Assembly (NCBI GenBank): GCA_024235675.1
Contig: JACKLZ010000002.1
Coordinates: forward strand, 62,001 to 126,000
Length of the DNA: 64,000 bases
Direction of reading: 5' to 3'
Origin: Zoogloeaceae bacterium
Lineage (GTDB): Bacteria > Pseudomonadota > Gammaproteobacteria > Burkholderiales > Rhodocyclaceae
Made by a program: the position numbers and the translations under genes. The stretch's first letter is position 1. Each line of letters begins with the position of its first letter. Under the pieces are notes generated by a model. That model was given only the letters and a program-made list of their open reading frames with translations, did not search any database and was not told the DNA's origin. This document shows, piece after piece, positions 53,450 to 62,656 of this stretch.

Positions 53450-54556
53450 CTACGCCGATGCCGCGCTGCGGTCGGCGTGTTGCGCCAGCGCCCAGGCGAC
53501 GTGCTCGCGCACCAGGCCGGACGCATCATCGGTCCGCGCCTGCAGCGCCGCCAGCACCGCCGGCGTGCTCGGCGCATTGCCGAGGCCGACCGCGAGGTTG
53601 CGCAACCAGCGCTCATGGCCGATGCGGTAGATCGGGCTGCCCGGCATGCGCGCTTCGAAGTCCTCGGCCGTCCACGCGAACAGCTCGACCAGCGAGGCGG
53701 TGTCCAGGCCGTGGCGCACAGCGAAATCGGTCTCGGCCGTGCGTTGCGCGAATCGGTTCCACGGGCACACCAGCTGGCAGTCATCACAGCCGTACACGCG
53801 ATTGCCGATCAGCGGACGGAACTCGACCGGGATCGCGCCGTGCAATTCGATGGTCAGGTAGGAGATACACCGCCGCGCATCCAGCTTGTAGGGCGCGACG
53901 ATGGCCTGGGTCGGGCAGACCGTGATGCAGGCGGTGCAGTCACCACAATGGTCGCTCACCGGCGGGTCGACCGGCAGCGGCAGGTCGGTAAAGATTTCGC
54001 CCAGGAAAAAGAAGGAGCCGGCCTCGCGGCTGATCAGCAAGGTGTGCTTGCCGCGCCAGCCAATGCCGGACTCGGTGGCCAGCGCCACTTCGGTGACTGG
54101 CGCCGAGTCGGTGAACACCCGAAAGCCATGCGGCGCCTCTTCAGCGATGCGCTCGGCAAGCTTTTTGAGGCGTAAACGCAACACTTTGTGATAATCACGC
54201 CCGAGTGCGTAGCGCGAGATGTAGGCGCGCTCGGGGTTGTTCAGCGCCGCCTCGGCGTCGGCGGACTCGGGCCAGTAGTCGAGGCGTGCGGTGATCACCC
54301 GCAAGGTGCCGGGCACCAACTCAGCCGGGCGACAGCGGCGCAGGCCGTGTTTGGCCATATAATCCATCTCGCCGTGAAAACCCGCCGCCAGCCAGGCCGC
54401 CAGACCCGCCTCGGAACCCGGCAACTCAGTGCCTGTGATACCAACCTCACCGAAGCCAAACCCCAGGCCCCACGCGCGAATCCGCGCCGCGAGCGCATCG
54501 CCGTCGAACGCTTCGCCCACCGCCCCGGAGACCTCCTGATGATCGAATTTATCCAT
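53450..54556 (-). CDS. queG: Epoxyqueuosine reductase
   Basis: The final step in tRNA queuosine synthesis, using cobalamin and two [4Fe-4S] clusters. In 368 residues: the N-terminal cobalamin-binding DUF1730 region (GEVGITGTELPG, MDYMAKHG), the ferredoxin motif CGDCTACITVCPTQAI and a second set CDDCQLVCPWN. The C-terminal armadillo-like repeats are RNLAVGLGNAPST and DDASGLVREHVAWAL. The start at 54556 is chosen because it gives a standard N-terminus; upstream open frame is antisense to tsaE. Its 5' end overlaps the divergent tsaE by 18 bp. Confidence 0.95.
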   Translation of the reverse strand: MDKFDHQEVSGAVGEAFDGDALAARIRAWGLGFGFGEVGITGTELPGSEAGLAAWLAAGFHGEMDYMAKHGLRRCRPAELVPGTLRVITARLDYWPESADAEAALNNPERAYISRYALGRDYHKVLRLRLKKLAERIAEEAPHGFRVFTDSAPVTEVALATESGIGWRGKHTLLISREAGSFFFLGEIFTDLPLPVDPPVSDHCGDCTACITVCPTQAIVAPYKLDARRCISYLTIELHGAIPVEFRPLIGNRVYGCDDCQLVCPWNRFAQRTAETDFAVRHGLDTASLVELFAWTAEDFEARMPGSPIYRIGHERWLRNLAVGLGNAPSTPAVLAALQARTDDASGLVREHVAWALAQHADRSAASA

Positions 54557-55045
54557 AGCCCGGATGATAGCGACCCCAGCGTGCAGACGCATCTGGCCGA
54601 TGAAGCCGACACCCTCGCTCTGGGCGCCGCGCTCGTGCCGGCGATGGCCGCAGGGCTGGTGATTTACCTGCTGGGCGACCTCGGTGCGGGCAAAACCACG
54701 CTGGTGCGCGGCCTGCTCAGAGGCCTCGGTCACACCGGCAGCGTGAAAAGCCCCACATACACCTTGATTGAACCTTATGTAGTTTCTAGATTAGACTTAT
54801 ATCACTTTGATTTTTATCGGTTCACTTCACCAGAAGAATTTCTGGATGCAGGACTCGAAGAATATTTTTCAGCTCAGGGCGTCTGTCTGGTCGAATGGCC
54901 CCAAAAAGCCGAGCCCTATGTCAGCCCGGCGGACATCGAGATCAGACTGGCAATTGACGGTGACGGGCGCGAAGCAACCATTCGCCCTTTGACGGACACG
55001 GGACGACAATGCGCAATAAAAATAGCGAAGCGCCCAGCCCAGTAG
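54539..55045 (+). CDS. tsaE: tRNA threonylcarbamoyladenosine synthesis ATPase TsaE
   Basis: An ATPase needed with TsaB, TsaC and TsaD to make the t6A tRNA modification. In 168 residues the P-loop is LGDLGAGKTTLVRGLLRGLG and the rest includes VKSPTYTLIEPY and the Walker B-like HFDFYRF. GGAG precedes the ATG. The 5' end overlaps divergent queG by 18 bp and the 3' end overlaps amiC by 37 bp. A central patch of about 110 bp (54771-54882) is strongly AT-rich with rare codons. Confidence 0.95.
   Translation: MIEFIHSPDDSDPSVQTHLADEADTLALGAALVPAMAAGLVIYLLGDLGAGKTTLVRGLLRGLGHTGSVKSPTYTLIEPYVVSRLDLYHFDFYRFTSPEEFLDAGLEEYFSAQGVCLVEWPQKAEPYVSPADIEIRLAIDGDGREATIRPLTDTGRQCAIKIAKRPAQ
54771..54882 (+). other. 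AT-rich codon-usage patch inside tsaE
   Basis: This segment is about one-third G+C against about two-thirds nearby. It uses AGA, TTA and other codons otherwise rare here, yet keeps the conserved protein sequence (YVVSRLDLYHFDFYRF). The boundaries are sharp. Confidence 0.7.
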
Positions 55046-56334
55046 GGCAACCCACCGCACGCCGCCACTTTCTCAAGGCGGCCGGCGCCAGCTTTGCCAT
55101 GCTGGTCACCCCGCTCGGCCACGCCGCGCCCCGACTCGTGGCCGTACGCATCTGGCCGGCCGAGGATTACACCCGCATCACGCTCGAATCGCACAACGAA
55201 ATCAAAGCCTCGCAGATGGTCCTGAAGAATCCGGACCGTCTGGTCGTCGACCTCGAAGGCGTCGAGTTCGACAGCGTGCTCAAGCACCTGCCCGACAGCG
55301 TGACCGGCGGCGACCCATACATCCAGCTCATCCGTGCCGGCCGCAACCGCCCGGGTGTGGTGCGCGTGGTGGTGGAGCTCAAGCAGGAGATCAACCCGCA
55401 GGTCTTCACGCTGCAACCCGTTGGCGCCTATGGCCACCGGCTGGTGGTCGATCTCTACCCGACCCAGCCGATCGACCCCTTGCTGGCACTGATCGAAAAG
55501 AACTCCCCCACCGAAGCGGCCGTGGGCGAAGCGCCAACGCCGACCCGCGACGGTGCCGACGTGCAAACGGCAAAGCACACCGAGCGGCGTGACCCGGCCG
55601 GCGAGCGCAAGATGAATCGCCTGGTGACGGTGGCCATCGACCCCGGCCATGGCGGCGAAGACCCCGGCGCCGTGGGCCGTCGTGGCAGCTACGAAAAGAA
55701 CGTCACGCTCAAGATTGCGCGCCTGCTCAAGAAGCGGATCGATGCCGAACCCGGCATGCGTGCCGTGCTGACCCGCGACGGCGACTATTTTGTGCCGCTG
55801 CACAAGCGGGTGCAAAAAGCGCGGGCGGTCAAAGCCGACCTGTTCATGTCGATCCACGCCGACGCGTTTGTGAAACCCGATGCGCGCGGCAGTTCGGTGT
55901 TCGTGCTCTCCGAGCGCGGTGCTTCGAGCGCGGCCGCCCGCTGGCTGGCCAAACGCGAGAACGATGCCGACCTGATCGGCGGTGTCGCCATCGGGGGCCA
56001 GGACGGCCACTTGGCGCGCACCCTGCTCGACCTGTCGCAGACCGCCACCATCAACGACAGCATGAAAGTCGGCAAGGCGGTGCTGGCCGAACTGGGCGAT
56101 ATCAACACGCTGCACAAGCGCGATGTCGAGCATGCCGGCTTTGCCGTGCTCAAGGCACCGGACATCCCCTCGGTGCTGGTCGAGACGGCCTTCATCAGCA
56201 ACCCGGAAGAAGAGCGCCGGCTGAACGACCACGCCTATCAGGACAAAATGGCCAACGCCATCCTGAAAGGCATCCGTCGTTACTTCGACGACAACCCGCC
56301 GCTGACCCGCACCCGCATCGCGCAGCTCAACTGA
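55009..56334 (+). CDS. amiC: N-acetylmuramoyl-L-alanine amidase (AmiC type)
   Basis: A periplasmic zinc amidase that splits the septal peptidoglycan. In 441 residues a Tat signal (ARRHFLKAAGASFAML) is followed by an AMIN domain (about 45-150), a linker and Amidase_3 (about 205-430). Metal and catalytic residues: DPGHGGEDPG (His), SYEKNVTL (Glu), FMSIHADAF (His) and LVETAFISN (Glu). Tat export is shared with E. coli AmiA/AmiC. The start lies 37 bp inside tsaE, as in many beta- and gammaproteobacteria. A hairpin follows. Confidence 0.95.
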   Translation: MRNKNSEAPSPVGQPTARRHFLKAAGASFAMLVTPLGHAAPRLVAVRIWPAEDYTRITLESHNEIKASQMVLKNPDRLVVDLEGVEFDSVLKHLPDSVTGGDPYIQLIRAGRNRPGVVRVVVELKQEINPQVFTLQPVGAYGHRLVVDLYPTQPIDPLLALIEKNSPTEAAVGEAPTPTRDGADVQTAKHTERRDPAGERKMNRLVTVAIDPGHGGEDPGAVGRRGSYEKNVTLKIARLLKKRIDAEPGMRAVLTRDGDYFVPLHKRVQKARAVKADLFMSIHADAFVKPDARGSSVFVLSERGASSAAARWLAKRENDADLIGGVAIGGQDGHLARTLLDLSQTATINDSMKVGKAVLAELGDINTLHKRDVEHAGFAVLKAPDIPSVLVETAFISNPEEERRLNDHAYQDKMANAILKGIRRYFDDNPPLTRTRIAQLN

Positions 56335-56347
56335 GCGCTTCTGGCTG

Positions 56348-56365
56348 GGCGGGCTTCAGCCCGCC
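56348..56365 (+). terminator. Hairpin after amiC
   Basis: GGCGGGCT-TC-AGCCCGCC, 8-bp stem, 14 bp after the amiC stop. T run is weak (TTCGTCGTTTC). It lies between convergent amiC and egtD. Confidence 0.5.
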
Positions 56366-56412
56366 TTCGTCGTTTCGAGACGCCGCAAGCCTTGCGCCGG
56401 GGTCGGCAACAC

Positions 56413-57408
56413 CTAAGCAGCTACGCGCAAACACTGCACGCTGAACAACCGATCAGCGTCGCACCACACCTGCTCCGTCACAAAACCCACACCCGCCGCC
56501 AAGGCACCAAAGGCTTCCTCGCTGTATTTGTAGGAGTTTTCGGTGTGGATGCCCTCGCCTTTGGCAAAATCGAAGGCCTGGCCGGCAATCTCGATGCGCG
56601 TCGCGCGTTGCGCGCGCAGGTGCATTTCGATGCGTCCGAGCGCCGCGTTGTAGAAAGCGTGGTGCACGAAATCATCGACACTCAACTGCGCCCTCAACTC
56701 TTTGAGCATGCGCACTAACACGTTGCGATTGAACGCCGCGGTCACGCCGGCCGCGTCGTTGTAGGCCGCATTCAGCCGCGCGGGGTCCTTCTTGAGATCG
56801 ACGCCGATCAGCAAGCGCCCGCCCGGCCCGACCATGCCGGCCACCCAGCGCAGCAGATCACGTACGTCGGTCGGCTCGAAATTACCCACGCTGGAGCCGG
56901 GATAAAACACCACCCGGTGGGCCTCGGGGGCGATCGGCGGCAAGGGGAATTCACGCGTGTAGTCCACGCAGGTCGCGCGCACGCGGATCTGCGGATAGTC
57001 TCGGGCGATGCCGGTCGCCGAGTCGCGTAGATGGGTCAGCGAAATGTCCAGTGGCAGGTATTCGGCCGGGCGCAGCACATCGAGCACACTGCGGATCTTG
57101 ACGTCGCTGCCGCTGCCCAGTTCGATCAAGGCGGCGTGGCGGCCGAGGCGCTTGGCAATCTCGGCCCCATGGGCACGCAGCAGGCCGATCTCGGTGCGGG
57201 TCGGGTAGTACTCGGGCTGCCGGGTAATGGCATCGAACAGGCGTGAGCCCTCGGCGTCGTAGAAAAACTTGGGCGCAATGCACCGCGGCGAGGCGGCCAG
57301 ACCCGCCAGCACTTCTCGGCGGAAATCGGCCACGGCGGGCTTGAGATCATACAGTTCAAAATTGGGGAGAACGCTCACTGGACGACCCTCTTGTTGATCA
57401 CGCGACAT
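56413..57408 (-). CDS. egtD: L-histidine N(alpha)-methyltransferase
   Basis: Trimethylates histidine to hercynine with S-adenosylmethionine, the first step of ergothioneine synthesis. In 331 residues: KFFYDAEGSRLFDAIT, SAM-binding ALIELGSGSDVKIR, FYPGSSVGNFEP and the C-terminal YKYSEEAFGALA. The start at 57408 has GGAGAGG. It lies 49 bp after egtB in the same direction, so the two form an operon. Confidence 0.96.
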   Translation of the reverse strand: MSRDQQEGRPVSVLPNFELYDLKPAVADFRREVLAGLAASPRCIAPKFFYDAEGSRLFDAITRQPEYYPTRTEIGLLRAHGAEIAKRLGRHAALIELGSGSDVKIRSVLDVLRPAEYLPLDISLTHLRDSATGIARDYPQIRVRATCVDYTREFPLPPIAPEAHRVVFYPGSSVGNFEPTDVRDLLRWVAGMVGPGGRLLIGVDLKKDPARLNAAYNDAAGVTAAFNRNVLVRMLKELRAQLSVDDFVHHAFYNAALGRIEMHLRAQRATRIEIAGQAFDFAKGEGIHTENSYKYSEEAFGALAAGVGFVTEQVWCDADRLFSVQCLRVAA

Positions 57409-57457
57409 CCTCTCCGGGGAAGGATCGCGCGCCTGTCGGGTGGCCAAGCCAGCGCGC

Positions 57458-58744
57458 TCATGCGAGATCCTGCGCAAGCCGGATGCCCTGAAACTGCCAG
57501 CGCTCCTGCGGGTAGAAGAAATTACGGTAGGTGGCACGCACATGGCCGGCCGGTGTGGCGCAGGAGCCGCCACGCAAGACCATCTGGCCCGACATGAACT
57601 TGCCGTTGTATTCGCCCAGCGCGCCCTCGGGCACCCGATAGCCGGGATAGGCGAGGTAGGCCGAGGCGGTGTGCTCCCACACGTCGCCAAACAACTGCAC
57701 CAGCCCCTCGCCCGCCGCGGCTTGCGGGTGTAGCAGATCGCTATCGACAAAGTTGCCCGCGATGGGCGCCGGAGCCGCCGCGTGCTCCCACTCGGCCTCG
57801 GTCGGCAGCCGCGCACCGGCCCAGGTGGCGTAGGCATCGGCTTCGAAATAGCTCACATGCGAGACCGGCGCGCTGAGATCGAGCTTGCGCAAACCGCCGA
57901 GCGTGAATTCATACCAGTCATCGCCTATGCGCTCCCAGTATCGCGGCGTGGCCCAACCCAGACGCCGCACCGTGGCCCAGCCGTCGGACAGCCACAGCGC
58001 GGCATTGCGGTAGCCGCCGGCGTCAACAAAGGCGAGGTATTCAGCATTACTCACCGGTCGATTGGCCAGCGCGAAGGGCTTGAGATACACGCGGTGACGC
58101 GGCCGCTCGTTGTCGTAGCAAAAGCCCTCGCCATCGAACCCGACATCGATCAAGCCACCATCGAACGTCTGCCAGGCGAGCGGCAACGCATCCGCCTGCC
58201 GCGGCACAGCCAGATCGCTGCGGTAGGCGGGCCGCAGCGGATTGACTGAAAAATGCTGCTTGATGTCGGTGAGCAGCAACTCCTGGTGCTGCTGCTCGTG
58301 GTTCAGGCCAATCGCCAGACGCATTTCGATCGTCGGCCAATGCGCATCGCTCGCGCCGGCAATCAGTGCGCTCATTGCGGCGTCCACATGCGCCCGGTAG
58401 CGATACACCGCCTCGACCGTCGGACGCGACAAATGCCCGCGCTCGGCCCGCGGATGGAACTCGCCCACCTGCTCGTAATAGGAATTGAACAGCGTACGAA
58501 AGGCCGGATCGAAGACGACGTAGCCGGGCAGGAAGGGTTCGAGCAGAAAGGTCTCGAAAAACCAACTCACATGCGCCAGATGCCACTTGGGCGGGCTGGC
58601 AAAGTCGGCGCTCTGCACGCCGTAGTCTTCAATGCATAGCGGCGCGCACAAGGCTTCGCTCGCCGAGCGCACCCGCATATAGGCTTTGGCCCAGTCTTCG
58701 CGCCGCTTGGCTGGCGTGGAATCGATGCTTGCCCGATCGTTCAT
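57458..58744 (-). CDS. egtB: Ergothioneine biosynthesis protein EgtB
   Basis: A non-haem iron sulfoxide synthase that links hercynine to cysteine or gamma-glutamylcysteine. In 428 residues a DinB-like N-domain carries the iron ligands (WHLAHVSWFFETF and GLNHEQQHQELLL) and a formylglycine-generating-enzyme-like domain follows (RPVSNAEYLAFVDAGGY, RLPTEAEWEHAA, LRGGSCATPAGHVR, FRGIRLA-like end). GAGAGG precedes the ATG. The egtB-egtD pair without egtA or egtC suggests the variant pathway using free cysteine or outside genes. Distinguished from OvoA, which has a fused methyltransferase. Confidence 0.95.
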   Translation of the reverse strand: MNDRASIDSTPAKRREDWAKAYMRVRSASEALCAPLCIEDYGVQSADFASPPKWHLAHVSWFFETFLLEPFLPGYVVFDPAFRTLFNSYYEQVGEFHPRAERGHLSRPTVEAVYRYRAHVDAAMSALIAGASDAHWPTIEMRLAIGLNHEQQHQELLLTDIKQHFSVNPLRPAYRSDLAVPRQADALPLAWQTFDGGLIDVGFDGEGFCYDNERPRHRVYLKPFALANRPVSNAEYLAFVDAGGYRNAALWLSDGWATVRRLGWATPRYWERIGDDWYEFTLGGLRKLDLSAPVSHVSYFEADAYATWAGARLPTEAEWEHAAAPAPIAGNFVDSDLLHPQAAAGEGLVQLFGDVWEHTASAYLAYPGYRVPEGALGEYNGKFMSGQMVLRGGSCATPAGHVRATYRNFFYPQERWQFQGIRLAQDLA

Positions 58745-58870
58745 AGCGTGACCCTCTCGGCGTTTCAGGCACCAGCAAACCAAATGCGGATGCCATGCGT
58801 CAAGCACGCCGTTCGCCGGCCGCGCGCTTGCGGCGGCGCACCAAACGTCCGAAAATCGGCGCCTTGAGGC

Positions 58871-58876
58871 TATAAT
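58871..58876 (+). promoter_or_regulatory. -10 element of ribF operon
   Basis: TATAAT at 58871-58876, 21 bp before the ribF ATG, is a consensus -10; the -35 position (TCCGAA, 58848-58853) is weak. Confidence 0.45.
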
Positions 58877-58897
58877 TGCCGCTTTTTTCAGGCGCTT

Positions 58898-59842
58898 ATG
58901 CAGGTTACACGCGGCGACGCGGAACAGGCTTCGACGGCCTCGGTACTGACCATCGGCAACTTCGACGGCATCCACCGCGGACATCAGGCCCTGCTCCGCC
59001 TTCTTACAGACAAGGCTCAGGCACTTGGCTTGCCGGCAGTGGTGCTCACCTTCGAGCCCCACCCCCGCGAGTACTTTGCGCCTGCGCAGGCGCCTGCACG
59101 TCTGGCCTCCCTGCGCGAGAAGCTGCTGCTGCTGTCCTCCGCCGGCGTCGATATCACCCGCATCATCCGTTTCAACGCGCGCTTCGCCGCGTTTACGGCC
59201 GAAGACTTCATCGAAACCGTGCTGGTGCGCAACCTCAAGGTGCGCCACCTGATCATCGGTGACGACTTCCGCTTCGGCGCCGGCCGCAAGGGCGACTTTG
59301 CGATGCTCAAGGCCACGGGCGAACGCCTCGGCTTTGTCGTCGAAGCCATGCCGACCCACGCCTGTGATGCCGAACGCGTCTCCAGCTCGGCCGTACGCAC
59401 CGCGCTGGCGGACGGCAATCTGGCCCGTGCCGCCCAGCTGCTCGGCCGCCCCTACAGCATCGCCGGCCGCGTCGTGCATGGCGACCAGATCGGCCGCACC
59501 CTGGGCTACCCGACCGCCAACATCCAGCTCAAGGGCCGCCGCCCGCCGCTCTCCGGCGTCTATGCCGTGGCCGTCGAAGGCCTGGGCAATTCACTGCGCC
59601 CGGCCGTGGCCAGCGTGGGCGTACGCCCCACGGTCAACAGCGCCGGCCGACCCACACTGGAAGTGCACCTGTTCGACTTCGATCAGGACTGCTACGGTGC
59701 GCACTTGCGGGTGCATTTCCTGCACAAGCTGCGCGACGAGCAAAAATTTGAATCCTTCGACGCGCTGACCGCTCAGATCGCGCTTGACGCCGACGCTGCC
59801 CGCGACTGGCTCTCCCACAATTCGCTCGATACTTCACGCTAA
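58898..59842 (+). CDS. ribF: Bifunctional riboflavin kinase / FAD synthetase
   Basis: Makes FMN from riboflavin and then FAD from FMN. In 314 residues the N-terminal nucleotidyltransferase domain has LTIGNFDGIHRGHQALL and DDFRFGAGRKGDF, and the C-terminal riboflavin-kinase domain has IGRTLGYPTANIQL and SVGVRPTVN. It starts the ribF-ileS-lspA-fkpB-ispH operon, an order widely conserved in proteobacteria, and ends 9 bp before ileS. Confidence 0.97.
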   Translation: MQVTRGDAEQASTASVLTIGNFDGIHRGHQALLRLLTDKAQALGLPAVVLTFEPHPREYFAPAQAPARLASLREKLLLLSSAGVDITRIIRFNARFAAFTAEDFIETVLVRNLKVRHLIIGDDFRFGAGRKGDFAMLKATGERLGFVVEAMPTHACDAERVSSSAVRTALADGNLARAAQLLGRPYSIAGRVVHGDQIGRTLGYPTANIQLKGRRPPLSGVYAVAVEGLGNSLRPAVASVGVRPTVNSAGRPTLEVHLFDFDQDCYGAHLRVHFLHKLRDEQKFESFDALTAQIALDADAARDWLSHNSLDTSR

Positions 59843-59851
59843 AGAACCGCA

Positions 59852-62650
59852 ATGGCCGACTACCGCACGACGCTCAATCTCCCCGACACCCCCTTCCCGA
59901 TGCGCGGCAACCTGCCTAAGCGCGAGCCGGGCTGGGTTCAGGACTGGCAGCAGCGCAAGCTCTACCAGAAGATTCGCAAGGCGTCGGCCGGCCGGCCGAA
60001 GTTCGTGCTGCACGATGGCCCGCCGTATGCCAACGGCAGCATCCACATCGGCCATGCGCTGAACAAGATCCTGAAAGACATCATCGTTCGCTCCAAGACC
60101 CTGGCCGGCTTCGACGCGCCCTATGTGCCGGGCTGGGATTGTCACGGCCTGCCGATCGAGCACAAGGTGGAAGTCACCCACGGCAAGGGCTTGCCCGCCG
60201 ACAAGGTGCGCGAACTGTGCCGCAGCTACGCCGCCGAGCAGATCAAGGGCCAGAAAGCCGACTTCATTCGCCTCGGCGTGCTGGGCGACTGGGACAATCC
60301 GTACAAAACCATGGACTTCGCCAACGAGGCGAACGAGATCCGGGCATTGGCCAAGATGGTCGAGGCCGGCTATGTGTTCAAGGGCCTCAAGCCGGTGAAC
60401 TGGTGTTTCGACTGCGGCTCGGCGCTGGCCGAGGCCGAGGTCGAATACGCCGACAAGCAATCGCCGCAAGTGGATGTGGCCTTCCCCATCGACGAGGCCG
60501 ACAAACTCGCCGCCGCCTTTGGCCTGAGCGCACTGCCCAAGCCGGCCTTCGCGGTGATCTGGACCACCACGCCCTGGACGATCCCGGTCAACCAGGCGCT
60601 CAACATGCATCCCGAGTTCGACTACGCGCTGGTCGACGTCGGCGATCGCCTGCTGGTGCTGGCGGCCGAGCTGGTGGAGGCCTGCCTGGCGCGCTACAAG
60701 CTCGACGGCAGCGTACTCGCCACCGCCAAGGGCGAAGCCTTCGACCGCATCGCCTTCCGCCACCCCTTCTACGACCGCGTCTCGCCGGTGTATCTGGCGG
60801 AGTACGTCGGCCTCGACGCCGGCACCGGCATCGTGCATTCCTCGCCCGCGCACGGCGTGGATGACTTCAACGCCTGGCATGCCTACGGCCGCAGCAACGA
60901 CGAAATCCTCACCCCGGTGATGGGCGACGGCCACTATGTGCCCGACCTGCCCTTCTTCGGCGGCCAGATGATCTGGAAGGCCAACCCGGCTATCGTCGCC
61001 AAGATCGAGGAAGTCGGCTGCCTGCTCGCCCACCAGAAGATCACCCACAGCTACATGCACTGCTGGCGCCACAAGACGCCGGTCATCTATCGCGCCACGG
61101 CGCAGTGGTTTGTCGGCATGGATCGCCAGGTGGCCGACGGCTCCACGCTGCGCGAGCGCGCACTCAAGGGCGTGGACGACACCCGCTTCTACCCGTCGTG
61201 GGGCCAGTCGCGCCTGCACGCCATGATCGCCAACCGGCCGGACTGGTGCATCTCGCGCCAGCGCAACTGGGGCGTGCCGATTCCCTTCTTTTTGCACAAA
61301 GAGACCGGCGAGCTGCATCCGCGCACCGTCGAGTTGATGGATCAGGTTGCCCAGCGCGTCGAGCAAGAAGGCATCGAAGCCTGGTTCAAGCTCGACGCCA
61401 CCGAGCTGCTCGGCGACGAGGCGACCCAATACACCAAGATCAGCGACACGCTCGACGTGTGGTTCGACTCCGGCACCACGCACTGGCATGTGCTGCGCGG
61501 CTCGCACCCCGACGGCCACGCCACCGGCCCACGTGCCGACCTCTACCTCGAAGGCTCGGACCAGCACCGCGGCTGGTTTCACTCCTCGCTGCTCACCGGC
61601 TGCGCCATCGACGGCCACCCGCCCTACCACGCGCTGCTGACCCACGGCTTTGCGGTGGACGGCAAGGGCCACAAGATGAGCAAGTCGGTCGGCAACGTCG
61701 TCGTGCCGCAGGAAGTCTCCGACAAACTCGGCGCCGAAATTTTGCGTCTGTGGGTCGCCAGCACCGACTACTCGGGCGAGTTGTCCATCTCCAAGGAAAT
61801 TCTCGATCGCGTCGTCGAGGTCTATCGCCGCGTGCGCAACACCTTGCGCTTCCTGCTCGCCAACACCGCCGACTTCAATATCGAGAAGGACGGCGTGCCG
61901 GTCGAGCAGTGGCTGGACATCGACCGCTACGCGCTGGCCTTCACCCGCCAGATGGCCAAGCAGGCCGAAGCCGACAGCGCTACCTTCGAGTTCCACCGCG
62001 TGGTGCAGGCGCTGCAGATCTTCTGCTCGGAAGAACTCGGCGCCTTCTACCTCGACATTCTCAAGGATCGGCTCTACACCACGGCCGAAAATTCGCCGGC
62101 CCGTCGCGCAGCGCAAACCACGCTCTGGCATATCACCCAGACCTTGGTCAAGCTGATGGCGCCGATCCTGTCCTTCACCGCCGAGGAGGTCTGGGCGCTG
62201 ATCGGCGGCGGCGAGGACGACAGCGTGATGCTGCATACCCTGCATGTGCTGCCCGAACAGGCCGACGAAGGCGCGCTGATCGCCCGCTGGGAGATCATCC
62301 GCGAGGCCCGTGCCGACGTGCAAAAGCAGCTCGAAACCCTGCGCACCACCGGCGCCATCGGCTCGGCCCTGCAGGCCGAAGTGGTGGTCAAAGCCGCGCC
62401 CGAGCGCCTGGCCGCGCTGGCCTCGCTGGGTGAAGACCTGCGCCTGGTGCTGCAAACCTCATCGGCCACGCTCGAAGCGGTCAACAGCGAAGGCGAACAG
62501 CGCGTCGACGCCGTCGCCTCCGAGCACGCCAAGTGCGAGCGCTGCTGGCACTACCGGCCGGAGGTCGGTTCAATCGCCGATCACCCCGCCCTGTGCAACC
62601 GTTGCCACAGCAATCTGCATGGCGACGGCGAAGCCCGTAGCCACGCCTGA
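59852..62650 (+). CDS. ileS: Isoleucyl-tRNA synthetase
   Basis: Class I synthetase that charges tRNA-Ile; 932 residues. HIGH motif PPYANGSIHIGHALNK near residues 56-71, KMSKS in GHKMSKSVGNVV near 608, the editing (CP1) domain with WTTTPWTIPVNQAL, and C-terminal zinc cysteines CERCWHYR and CNRCHSNL. The four cysteines favour the bacterial type 1, mupirocin-sensitive form. It lies 9 bp after ribF and 6 bp before lspA. Confidence 0.98.
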   Translation: MADYRTTLNLPDTPFPMRGNLPKREPGWVQDWQQRKLYQKIRKASAGRPKFVLHDGPPYANGSIHIGHALNKILKDIIVRSKTLAGFDAPYVPGWDCHGLPIEHKVEVTHGKGLPADKVRELCRSYAAEQIKGQKADFIRLGVLGDWDNPYKTMDFANEANEIRALAKMVEAGYVFKGLKPVNWCFDCGSALAEAEVEYADKQSPQVDVAFPIDEADKLAAAFGLSALPKPAFAVIWTTTPWTIPVNQALNMHPEFDYALVDVGDRLLVLAAELVEACLARYKLDGSVLATAKGEAFDRIAFRHPFYDRVSPVYLAEYVGLDAGTGIVHSSPAHGVDDFNAWHAYGRSNDEILTPVMGDGHYVPDLPFFGGQMIWKANPAIVAKIEEVGCLLAHQKITHSYMHCWRHKTPVIYRATAQWFVGMDRQVADGSTLRERALKGVDDTRFYPSWGQSRLHAMIANRPDWCISRQRNWGVPIPFFLHKETGELHPRTVELMDQVAQRVEQEGIEAWFKLDATELLGDEATQYTKISDTLDVWFDSGTTHWHVLRGSHPDGHATGPRADLYLEGSDQHRGWFHSSLLTGCAIDGHPPYHALLTHGFAVDGKGHKMSKSVGNVVVPQEVSDKLGAEILRLWVASTDYSGELSISKEILDRVVEVYRRVRNTLRFLLANTADFNIEKDGVPVEQWLDIDRYALAFTRQMAKQAEADSATFEFHRVVQALQIFCSEELGAFYLDILKDRLYTTAENSPARRAAQTTLWHITQTLVKLMAPILSFTAEEVWALIGGGEDDSVMLHTLHVLPEQADEGALIARWEIIREARADVQKQLETLRTTGAIGSALQAEVVVKAAPERLAALASLGEDLRLVLQTSSATLEAVNSEGEQRVDAVASEHAKCERCWHYRPEVGSIADHPALCNRCHSNLHGDGEARSHA

Positions 62651-62656
62651 GGCCCC

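Noticed and set aside
59834..62455. 873-codon open frame antisense to ileS
   Set aside because: High-GC coding DNA often leaves long open antisense frames; the translation is low-complexity His/Arg/Gly-rich with no motif, while ileS on the other strand is complete.
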